NCBI GenBank assembly: GCA_044227705.1
Contig: JBGAWE010000275.1
Location: 1 to 5,158 of the forward strand
Direction of reading: 5' to 3'
DNA from: JANOQP01 sp044227705
Lineage (GTDB): Bacteria > Bacteroidota > Bacteroidia > Chitinophagales > Saprospiraceae
DNA length: 5,158 nucleotides
The notes below the pieces were generated by a model, which worked only from the letters and a program-made list of their open reading frames with translations, ran no database searches and was not told the origin of the DNA. Below are positions 1 to 5,158 of this stretch, one piece after another (position 1 is the stretch's first letter; each line of letters starts with the position of its first letter). The position numbers and the translations under genes are program-made.

Positions 1-758
1 AGCAGGCGACGGTTTTTCGACAGAAAAAAGTGCCGGGCTGGCTGTTTCCGCACCTGCGGTGGGCATGGTCGGCGGCAAGGGCGGTCGTCGCGCTCACGCC
101 CGCGCTGCGCGACTCATTGCTCGAAATATGGCCGGACGGCAAAATTGAGGTCGTCCCAAACCTAATTTTGGAGGAAGACTGGCCCCCGCTGCCAGCGCCT
201 CGCAGCCCCCGAATCGACGCGCCTTTCACGTTCATCACCGTCGTCTCGCTCGAACCGAAAAAGGGGCTGGACATCCTCGTCACCGCTTTTGAAAAATGCT
301 GCCAGCGGTCGGCCGGGCCGCTGCGGCTGGTCATCGTCGGCGACGGGCCGAGCCGCCGAGAAGTCGAGCTATTGGTGAAAAACAGCCCTTTTCCCAATCA
401 AATCGAGCTGGCGGGCGTGCTGACCGGCAAGGCTTTGCGGGAAAAACTGCTGGCCGCCGACGGCTTCGCGCTGGCCTCTCGGCACGAGACTTTCTGCGTG
501 GCGGTCGTCGAGGCGATGGCCTGCGGGCTGCCGGTCGTGGCGACGCGGTCGGGCGGGCCGGAGTTCATTTTGACAGAAGAAAGCGGCCTCCTCGTCGAGC
601 CGGGTGCATCGGCCGCGCTGGCCGAGGCGATGCTGGAAATGGTGGCCGGGCGCGGCGGTTTCTCGCCCGAAAAAATCCGGGCCTCGGCGATGGGAAGGTT
701 TTCGGGAAAGGTTGTGGCGCGGCGGCTGGAGGAGATCTACCGAAATGCCGTCGGTTAG
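1..758 (+). CDS. GT4-type (group 1) glycosyltransferase, 5'-truncated by the window edge
   Basis: This is the C-terminal part of a GT-B fold glycosyltransferase that moves a sugar from a nucleotide-sugar donor to an acceptor, probably for cell-surface polysaccharide or glycolipid; the acceptor cannot be read from sequence. The frame is open from the left edge (first full codon at base 3), so the GTG at 30 is probably internal and the true start lies upstream. The visible part holds the end of the N-terminal domain (VVALTP, then VEVVPN-like VVPN) and the whole donor-binding domain: a strand and loop ending in LEPKKGLDIL near bases 249-278, the VIVGDGP turn near 330-350, and the EX7E motif with glutamates at codons 486-488 and 510-512, followed by AMACGLPVVAT. 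A GLLVEPG segment near 585-605 precedes the C-terminal helices. It ends in TAG at 756-758, overlapping the stop of the convergent thioesterase gene. Family assignment is firm; substrate is unknown. Confidence 0.9.
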   Translation, partial: QATVFRQKKVPGWLFPHLRWAWSAARAVVALTPALRDSLLEIWPDGKIEVVPNLILEEDWPPLPAPRSPRIDAPFTFITVVSLEPKKGLDILVTAFEKCCQRSAGPLRLVIVGDGPSRREVELLVKNSPFPNQIELAGVLTGKALREKLLAADGFALASRHETFCVAVVEAMACGLPVVATRSGGPEFILTEESGLLVEPGASAALAEAMLEMVAGRGGFSPEKIRASAMGRFSGKVVARRLEEIYRNAVG

Positions 759-1186
759 CCCGGCTTGACGACGGCGATCATCGTCGCCGTCATTTTCGCG
801 ATGAGCCGCGTCTCGGTTTCATCCCAGACGAAGGCCTCGCAGACGGTCAGCGTCCGGCCCGACTGGACCACTTTTCCGATGGCGACGAGCCTCGGCGTTT
901 GGGCCGGTTTCAGTAGGTTGATTTTGAACTCGACGCTCAAGACCTCTGCGTCCTCGGGCATCATCGTGAGGGCGGCGTACCCGCAGGCCGTGTCGGCGAT
1001 GCTCGCCGTCACGCCGGCATGGAAGAAGCCGTGCTGCTGGGTCAGGCTTTCCGAAAAGGGGCATGAAATCCGCACCTGTCCGAGTTCGACCGACTCAAGT
1101 TCGGCTCCGAGCGTGGCCATGAAGGTCTGCTTCTCGAAGCTCTGACGGATTCTTTTGTGGAGAGCGGATACGTTTTTAATGTCCAT
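755..1186 (-). CDS. paaI: PaaI-family hotdog-fold acyl-CoA thioesterase
   Basis: This 143-residue protein is a single hotdog domain, close in length to E. coli PaaI (140 residues). Such enzymes hydrolyse acyl-CoA thioesters in the cytoplasm, usually as tetramers. The signature lies at residues 51-71: QHGFFHAG followed by SIADTACGYAA. D65 of the ADTA motif lines up with the catalytic aspartate of E. coli PaaI, and H56-A57-G58 replaces the HGG of that enzyme. The later beta strands (VEFKINLLKPA at about 85-95, then GKVVQSGRTLTV) fit the fold. The ATG is 15 nt downstream of the paaZ stop on the same strand, so the two are probably co-transcribed. An AGAGG lies only 1 nt before the ATG, too close to be a normal ribosome binding site. 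In E. coli, PaaI releases CoA from ring-hydroxylated phenylacetyl-CoA and is thought to rescue trapped CoA. The symbol rests mainly on the paaZ neighbour; the HGFFHAG form also occurs in generic PaaI-like thioesterases, so specificity is uncertain. Confidence 0.85.
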   Translation of the reverse strand: MDIKNVSALHKRIRQSFEKQTFMATLGAELESVELGQVRISCPFSESLTQQHGFFHAGVTASIADTACGYAALTMMPEDAEVLSVEFKINLLKPAQTPRLVAIGKVVQSGRTLTVCEAFVWDETETRLIAKMTATMIAVVKPG

Positions 1187-1201
1187 GCCTCTATAAACGA
1201 T

Positions 1202-3280
1202 TCAGCCCTTCATCCTCACCATCGTCAAAATCGTCGCCACCGCAACGCTCTCGCCTGTCTCGTCCGTCACGTCGACGAGCCACTTGACGATGCCGCGCGG
1301 GATGCGGGCGATGTTCGCCGCGCCGTTTTCGAGCAGCTCCGGCGCGTCGGGGTTGACCTCCTGTGGGATTTTTTCTCTCACCGTCAGTTTCACCCCGATG
1401 GTCGAGCCGGGGTAGACGGGCTTGACGAAACGGCATTCCTCCAATCCATAATTCAAAAGGACCGGCCCCTTTTTCGCCTCAACGAAAAGCCCGGCCGCCT
1501 TCGACAGCACGAAATAGCCGTGCGCCACCCGCCCCGCGAAGGGCGTCCCGGCGAGCGCGGTCGCGTCCATGTGGGCGTAGAAGTTGTCGCCCGAGACGTT
1601 GGCGAAATTGACAATGTCGGCCTCGTGGACGGAGTGCTTGGCAGTCGTCAGCGTCTCGCCGATTTCAAGCTCCTCGAAAAACTTGGTGAACGGGTGGCGA
1701 TCGCTTTCGGGCCGCTCGGCCCCGATTTCATAATAGCGGAGGGCGGCCGAGAGGTCGCTCGGGTTGCCCTGCACCGCCACGCGCTGCATGTAATGTTTGA
1801 TGCCGCGCAGGCCGCCCATCTCCTCGCCGCCGCCCGCCCGGCCCGGGCCTCCGTGGGTGAGCATGGCCAGCGGCGAGCCGTGGCCGGTGGATTCTTTGGC
1901 CGAGTTGCGGTTGAGAAAAAGGACGCGGCCGTGCCACGCGCCCGAGCCGAGCAGGTAGTCGCGCATGAGCTGCCGGTCGGCGGTGCAGACGGTCGAGACG
2001 AGGGAGCCTTTGCCCATGTTGGCTATCTCGATGGCGTCCTCGAAGGTCTTGTACGGCATCAAGGTCGAGACCGGCCCGAAGCACTCGACATCGTGGCTGA
2101 CGTGGATTTTTTTCGGTTTTTCATTCAAAAAAAGGACGGGCGGCAGGAACGCGCCCTTCTCGCGGCTCGCCCCGACGACCTCGAAATCCTCCGGGTCGCC
2201 GAGGATGCGGGCGGTCTTCGCCTCCAAAATCCGAAGGTTTTCGAGGACGTTGCCGACCTGCCTTCGGTTGGCCAGCGCGCCCATCCGAACGCCCTCGACC
2301 GACGGGTCGCCGATTCTGTTTTGAGAAAGGGCCTTTCCAATCGCCTTTTGAAAATCCTCGACGAGCGGCTCCGGCACGAGGATTCGGCGAACGCCGGTGC
2401 ATCGCTGCCCGGCCTTCAGCGTCATCTCCTTCCTGATTTCTTTGATGAAAATGTCGAACTCCGGCGTGCCGGGCAGCGCGTCTGGGCCGAGGATGGCGGC
2501 GTTGAGCGAGTCGGCCTCCATGTTGAACGGGACGCTGTGGCGGAGGATGGCGGGGTGCGCCCGCAGCTTCGCGCCCGTCGCGGCCGAACCGGTGAACGTC
2601 ACCACGTCCTGCTCCTCTACGGGGTCGAGGATGCCGCGACCGCTGCCGACGATCAATTGGAGGCTGCCTTCGGGGAGGATGCCCGAGGCGATGATGTCCT
2701 TCACGACGGCCTCGGTCAAAAAGCTCGTCTCGCCCGAGGCTTTGACAATCGCGGGCATCCCGGCCAGCCAGTTGACGGCCGTTTTTTCGAGCATCCCCCA
2801 GACGGGGAAGTTGAAGGCGTTGATGTGGACGGCCACGCCCTGCTTCGGCACGAGGATGTGCTGCCCGATGAAGGTGCCCTCGGCCGAGCTTTTTATTTGC
2901 TCGCCGTCGAGGCAGAAAGGCTCGTCGGGCAGGCGGCGGCGGAGCGAGGCGTTGGCGAAGAGGTTGCCGATGCCGCCCTCGATGTCGACCCACGAGTCGC
3001 CGCGCGTCGCGCCGGTGAGGTGGCTGACGGCGTAGTACTTCTCCTTTCTTTCCAAAAGAAAAAGCGCGAGGGCCTTGAGCATCCGCCCCCGCTCGTGGAA
3101 GGTCATGCGCCGCAGGGCCGGGCCGCCTACGGAACGGGCATGGGCGTACATTTTTTGAAAATCAAGGCCGTCGCTGCTGGCCGTGTGGACGGCCTCGCCG
3201 GTGAGGGCGTTGAACTGCGGGGCGCCGTCGCCGTCGCCGGGCATCCATTGGCCGAGGGCGTAGTTTTCGAGTCTTGTCAT
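1202..3280 (-). CDS. paaZ: Bifunctional oxepin-CoA hydrolase / 3-oxo-5,6-dehydrosuberyl-CoA semialdehyde dehydrogenase PaaZ
   Basis: PaaZ (EC 3.3.2.12 and 1.2.1.91) opens the oxepin-CoA ring with its hydratase domain and oxidises the resulting aldehyde with NADP+, in aerobic phenylacetate degradation. The 692-residue product matches E. coli PaaZ (681 residues) from end to end. Residues 1 to about 515 are the aldehyde dehydrogenase: HINAFNFPVWGMLEK at 152-166, the cofactor-binding FTGSAATG at 229-236, catalytic E255 in NMEADSLN and nucleophile C294 in AGQRCT. Residues about 530-692 are an (R)-specific enoyl-CoA hydratase-like hotdog domain, with D565 and H570 in SGDNFYAHMD and HGYFVLSKAAGLFV at 587-600. 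The start is set at the ATG at 3278-3280 because MTRLENYALGQW aligns with the E. coli N terminus; the frame stays open 76 codons further upstream but that part looks non-coding and would overlap the divergent gene. All catalytic residues are present, so both activities are expected. It is probably first in a transcript with the downstream thioesterase gene. Confidence 0.96.
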   Translation of the reverse strand: MTRLENYALGQWMPGDGDGAPQFNALTGEAVHTASSDGLDFQKMYAHARSVGGPALRRMTFHERGRMLKALALFLLERKEKYYAVSHLTGATRGDSWVDIEGGIGNLFANASLRRRLPDEPFCLDGEQIKSSAEGTFIGQHILVPKQGVAVHINAFNFPVWGMLEKTAVNWLAGMPAIVKASGETSFLTEAVVKDIIASGILPEGSLQLIVGSGRGILDPVEEQDVVTFTGSAATGAKLRAHPAILRHSVPFNMEADSLNAAILGPDALPGTPEFDIFIKEIRKEMTLKAGQRCTGVRRILVPEPLVEDFQKAIGKALSQNRIGDPSVEGVRMGALANRRQVGNVLENLRILEAKTARILGDPEDFEVVGASREKGAFLPPVLFLNEKPKKIHVSHDVECFGPVSTLMPYKTFEDAIEIANMGKGSLVSTVCTADRQLMRDYLLGSGAWHGRVLFLNRNSAKESTGHGSPLAMLTHGGPGRAGGGEEMGGLRGIKHYMQRVAVQGNPSDLSAALRYYEIGAERPESDRHPFTKFFEELEIGETLTTAKHSVHEADIVNFANVSGDNFYAHMDATALAGTPFAGRVAHGYFVLSKAAGLFVEAKKGPVLLNYGLEECRFVKPVYPGSTIGVKLTVREKIPQEVNPDAPELLENGAANIARIPRGIVKWLVDVTDETGESVAVATILTMVRMKG

Positions 3281-3410
3281 GCGGGAAAGGGCAGATTTTT
3301 GGGCGAAAATAGAGCGACTCCCAGCTATCGGGCGGCCCTGATTTTTTACCAATCTTTGTCGAACAAACAACCCCGACCGCCGCCGGTCTCTCACCAAAAG
3401 AAGTTCCGCC
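3281..3410. promoter_or_regulatory. Divergent intergenic region between paaZ and the LVIVD-repeat gene
   Basis: These 130 bases separate two divergent starts, so promoters for both genes should lie here. They are more A/T-rich in places than the flanking genes (T tracts at 3296-3300 and 3342-3347). For the plus strand, AATCTTTG at 3351-3358 differs by one base from the Bacteroidota -7 consensus TAnnTTTG, but no TTG is seen at the expected -33 spacing. For the minus strand, TATTTTCG (read from 3311 down to 3304) is also one base off, again without a clear -33 partner. Neither ATG has a Shine-Dalgarno sequence; the plus-strand gene has an A-rich leader (ACCAAAAGAAG at 3393-3403). I see no convincing operator palindrome for a PaaR- or PaaX-type regulator beyond a short GGGCGGCCC at 3330-3338. 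Promoter positions are guesses; that the region drives both genes is a safe inference. Confidence 0.35.
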
Positions 3411-4868
3411 ATGCCCGCCCGCAAGTTCCTCGCCGCCCCGATTCTCCTCCTCCTTTTCAGTGAAAAGCCCGCCGCCCAGTGCTGGCCCGGTGACACCGTC
3501 ACCACCATCTCCCAAACAGCCTCTGTGCCGAGCGAGAACGTGCTGACCGCCCGGCCCGACCGGCTGGGCCGCCCGTTCGTCTACCTCGCCTCGAAGGAGG
3601 GTGGGCTGAAGGTCCTGTCGACCTCCCAAGTGGACCCCGTTCAGGTGGCGCAGATGGCGACATCAAACTGGGGCGGACTCCACCTGATGAGCCTCGAACA
3701 GTCGGGCGACACGCTCTTCCTCGCGCTCGGCAACCACTTCAACCTGCCCAAACAGCCACCGGGGCTGGCCATCGTATCGGTGAAAAACCCGGCCGCGCCC
3801 ATCCTTTTGGGAACGTGGACGGGCAGCTTCGCCGAGGGCGGCGCGGGCGCGGTCGAGATTGGGAAGGGCCGCGTCTACCTCGCCGCGATGTTCAACGGGC
3901 TGATTTTGCTCGATGTGAAAAACCCGGCGCAAATCAGCCAAATCGGCCAGTTTCTCCCCGATTTGAGCTGGCCGCACGGCGTCCCGCCGACGAAGGCGGA
4001 CTCTGTGAAGTTCAACGTCCGCGCCCTCGGGCTGCGCGGCGACCTGCTTTTCACCTGCTTCGACCGGGGCGGCCTGCGGGTTCTCGACGTCTCCGACCCT
4101 GCCGCGCCCTTCGAGGTCGGGCGGTACTGCAACGAGAACATGGTCGGCTTCGCCACTGCCTACAACGACATCGTCTTCGACGACAACAACGTGGCCTATG
4201 CCTCCGTCGACTACCTCGGCGTGGAGTCGCTCGACATCTCCGACCCGGCCGTCATCAAGCGCATCGGCTGGTGGAATGCATGGGGCGGCAAACCGACGAA
4301 CAACTTCTTCACCTGGGCCGGTTCCGACGGGCATGCCAACGAGCTTGTCCTGCAAAAAGGCTGTCGGCTGCTGCACGTGGCCACCGGCAAGTCCGACTTG
4401 TTCACCATAAACGTGGCCGACCCGGCCGACCCGCAGACCTGCTCCAACTACGGCGGCACGGCCAACGGCATCGGCACCTATGGCTTGGGCGGCTACGACG
4501 GCGACATTCTCTACCTGACCTACATCTTCACCGTCCTGCCTTTCCAGTCGAACTGGACGGGGGTGAAAATCCTGTTCACCACCGAATGTGTGGTCGGCAG
4601 CGAGCCGGAGGCACTGCCTTCTGAAAAGGTCGAAATCGCCCCAAACCCCTCGGACGGCAGGCTCGGCCTCGCGTTCGGCGGGCTGCTCGACGGGCCGGTC
4701 GAGGTCGAGGTCTTCTGCACGGCGGGCTGGTTAGTTTTTTCAAAAAGAATCCCGGCGGCGGAGGCCGGGCTGGCGGTGGAGACAGGGCTTGGGCCGGGCA
4801 TCTACTTCGTCCGCGTCCAGCAAAAAGGCCGGGCGGCGCAGGTTGTGAAATGGGCGGTGGTGCCGTGA
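3411..4868 (+). CDS. Secreted LVIVD-repeat beta-propeller protein with T9SS type A sorting domain
   Basis: This 485-residue protein has three parts. Residues 1-22 form a Sec signal peptide: R4 and K5, a hydrophobic core at about 6-16, and a likely signal peptidase I cleavage after AA22. C24 follows, but AAQC is not a lipobox, so it is probably not a lipoprotein. Residues about 55-390 carry roughly six or seven degenerate LVIVD-type units, each ending in a strand and turn such as LILLDVKNPA (164-173), LRVLDVSDPA (222-231), VESLDISDPA (271-280) and LFTINVADPA (330-339); these build a beta-propeller in known families. Residues about 407-485 are a T9SS sorting domain: VEIAPNPSDG, a GWLVF strand, then GPGIYFVRVQQKG and the closing VKWAVVP. 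The protein should cross the inner membrane by Sec and the outer membrane by T9SS, then be released or anchored at the surface. No catalytic motif is visible; the propeller may bind a ligand or partner. Start chosen for the signal peptide; the A-rich leader has no Shine-Dalgarno sequence. Confidence 0.9.
   Translation: MPARKFLAAPILLLLFSEKPAAQCWPGDTVTTISQTASVPSENVLTARPDRLGRPFVYLASKEGGLKVLSTSQVDPVQVAQMATSNWGGLHLMSLEQSGDTLFLALGNHFNLPKQPPGLAIVSVKNPAAPILLGTWTGSFAEGGAGAVEIGKGRVYLAAMFNGLILLDVKNPAQISQIGQFLPDLSWPHGVPPTKADSVKFNVRALGLRGDLLFTCFDRGGLRVLDVSDPAAPFEVGRYCNENMVGFATAYNDIVFDDNNVAYASVDYLGVESLDISDPAVIKRIGWWNAWGGKPTNNFFTWAGSDGHANELVLQKGCRLLHVATGKSDLFTINVADPADPQTCSNYGGTANGIGTYGLGGYDGDILYLTYIFTVLPFQSNWTGVKILFTTECVVGSEPEALPSEKVEIAPNPSDGRLGLAFGGLLDGPVEVEVFCTAGWLVFSKRIPAAEAGLAVETGLGPGIYFVRVQQKGRAAQVVKWAVVP
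3780..4250 (+). repeat. Intragenic direct repeats marking propeller units
   Basis: Two short repeated segments lie within the LVIVD-repeat gene. GTGAAAAACCCGGC occurs identically at 3780-3793 and 3915-3928, both times encoding V-K-N-P-A in the same frame. A second pair, 4083-4103 and 4230-4250, agrees at 19 of 21 bases and encodes LDVSDPA and LDISDPA. The spacings are 135 and 147 nt, that is 45 and 49 residues, close to one propeller unit. They reflect the repeated protein structure and perhaps unit duplication, not a mobile element. Confidence 0.6.
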
Positions 4869-4966
4869 TTGTGTCCTCGGCTGTCTTTTTCGGGGGGAGG
4901 GTGCGCCAGTTTTAGGGGATTTGCCAACTTCGCCGCCACCTGTTCTTAAACGAAATTTTTGACAAC
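4869..4966. other. Intergenic spacer before the right-edge exported-protein gene
   Basis: This 98-base gap holds no gene. After the stop of the LVIVD-repeat gene there is a T5 run at 4886-4890 and a G6 run at 4892-4897, but no strong hairpin followed by T residues, so an intrinsic terminator is not supported. The last 20 bases before the next ATG are A/T-rich (TTCTTAAACG, then AAATTTTTG), as is typical of Bacteroidota leaders. AATTTTTG at 4954-4961 is one base from a -7 element but lies too close to the ATG to serve this gene's start as a usual promoter. Confidence 0.4.
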
Positions 4967-5158
4967 ATGACTCGACTGTTTACCCTTCTCCTCGTCCTCG
5001 TGGTCGCGGCGCAGACGGCCTTCGGGCAAGCTCCGAATGCCCGCGAGATTGCCCTGAAGTATGTTCAGGACAACCCCGAACGGCTCGGCCTGCTCCAGGC
5101 CGACGTGTCCGACCTGACGGTCAACGACCTCTTTTCGACCGACCACAACGGCGCGACG
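4967..5158 (+). CDS. Exported protein N terminus, possibly M36 (fungalysin-type) metallopeptidase; 3'-truncated by the window edge
   Basis: Only the first 64 codons are visible and the frame is open to the right edge. Residues 1-20 are a clear Sec signal peptide: R3, a hydrophobic run LFTLLLVLVVAA, and a likely cleavage after TAFG20. The mature start (IALKYVQDNPERLGL, then a DV-containing segment and STDHNGAT at about 57-64) resembles the fungalysin/thermolysin propeptide that opens secreted M36 zinc proteases, in which a phrase like LGL..DV....V.D.Y.S.H.G.TH is common. The HEXXH active site would lie far downstream and cannot be checked here. If correct, the enzyme would be made as an inactive precursor and, in this phylum, might also carry a T9SS sorting domain. 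Coding status and export are well supported; the protease assignment is tentative. The ATG is chosen because it directly precedes the signal peptide; no Shine-Dalgarno sequence is present. Confidence 0.7.
   Translation, partial: MTRLFTLLLVLVVAAQTAFGQAPNAREIALKYVQDNPERLGLLQADVSDLTVNDLFSTDHNGAT

Noticed and set aside
30..32. GTG as the start of the glycosyltransferase
   Set aside because: The frame is open to the left edge and the visible part lacks most of the N-terminal GT-B domain, so this GTG is most likely internal.
1188..1192. AGAGG (minus strand) as a Shine-Dalgarno site for the thioesterase gene
   Set aside because: It is only 1 nt from the ATG, too close to pair with 16S rRNA while the ATG is in the P site; coupling to paaZ translation is the better explanation.
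1157..3463. A 768-codon open frame on the plus strand, antisense to paaZ
   Set aside because: Its codons are exact reverse complements of the paaZ codons, so it stays open whenever paaZ avoids TTA, CTA and TCA, as G+C-rich genes do. The translation is rich in R, G, A, D and V without any recognisable domain, while the minus strand encodes a textbook PaaZ.
3477..3482. C24 of the LVIVD-repeat protein as a lipoprotein cysteine
   Set aside because: The preceding residues are AAQ, and glutamine before the cysteine does not fit a lipobox; a T9SS domain is also present, so signal peptidase I cleavage is more likely.
3281..3508. Upstream 76-codon extension of paaZ on the minus strand
   Set aside because: It has no similarity to PaaZ N termini, is arginine-rich, crosses the intergenic region and overlaps the signal-peptide codons of the divergent gene. 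The ATG at 3280 matches the family start.
3663..4376. 237-codon minus-strand frame inside the LVIVD-repeat gene
   Set aside because: A shadow of the plus-strand gene; composition is dominated by residues expected from antisense G+C-rich codons, with no domain or export signal.
3815..4624. 269-codon plus-strand frame overlapping the LVIVD-repeat gene
   Set aside because: Very arginine-rich out-of-frame reading of a gene that has a signal peptide, repeats and a T9SS domain in the other frame.
4875..4900. Possible terminator hairpin (CCTC...GAGG) after the LVIVD-repeat gene
   Set aside because: Only four pairs form and the T run lies in the loop rather than after the stem, so it does not meet the pattern of an intrinsic terminator.
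4946..5146. Minus-strand frame of 66 codons at the right edge
   Set aside because: It lies opposite a plus-strand gene start with a clear signal peptide and shows no recognisable feature.

Overview
The window is ordinary chromosomal sequence from a G+C-rich member of the Bacteroidota, possibly the Saprospiria group, although the lineage beyond phylum is a guess. The phylum call rests on a C-terminal type IX secretion (T9SS) sorting domain, which is essentially confined to Bacteroidota, and on start codons without a convincing Shine-Dalgarno sequence but with A-rich leaders, which is usual in that phylum.

Layout, left to right. (1) Bases 1-758, plus strand: the C-terminal part of a GT4-type glycosyltransferase whose start lies outside the window. 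(2) Bases 755-1186, minus strand: a complete 143-residue hotdog-fold acyl-CoA thioesterase of the PaaI family, convergent with the glycosyltransferase and sharing 4 bp of stop codons with it. (3) Bases 1202-3280, minus strand: a complete 692-residue PaaZ, the fused aldehyde dehydrogenase/enoyl-CoA hydratase that opens and oxidises the oxepin-CoA ring in aerobic phenylacetate breakdown. (4) Bases 3281-3410: a 130-bp divergent intergenic region. (5) Bases 3411-4868, plus strand: a secreted 485-residue protein with a signal peptide, LVIVD-type beta-propeller repeats and a T9SS type A sorting domain. (6) Bases 4869-4966: a 98-bp spacer. (7) From base 4967 to the right edge, plus strand: the signal peptide and first prodomain residues of another exported protein, tentatively an M36 (fungalysin-type) metallopeptidase.

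The clearest functional unit is the minus-strand pair paaZ followed by the thioesterase, separated by 15 nt and in the same reading frame, almost certainly one transcript. PaaZ processes ring-1,2-epoxyphenylacetyl-CoA-derived oxepin-CoA; a PaaI-type thioesterase can release CoA from stalled intermediates. No other phenylacetate genes (paaABCDE, paaG, paaH, paaJ, paaK) are visible here. The two plus-strand genes at the right encode exported proteins and are not obviously linked to phenylacetate metabolism.

I found no RNA genes, mobile elements, CRISPR arrays or convincing terminators, and no evidence of a previously undescribed system. The observations listed are modest: stop-codon geometry, A/T tracts in a G+C-rich coding background, and the architecture of the T9SS cargo protein.
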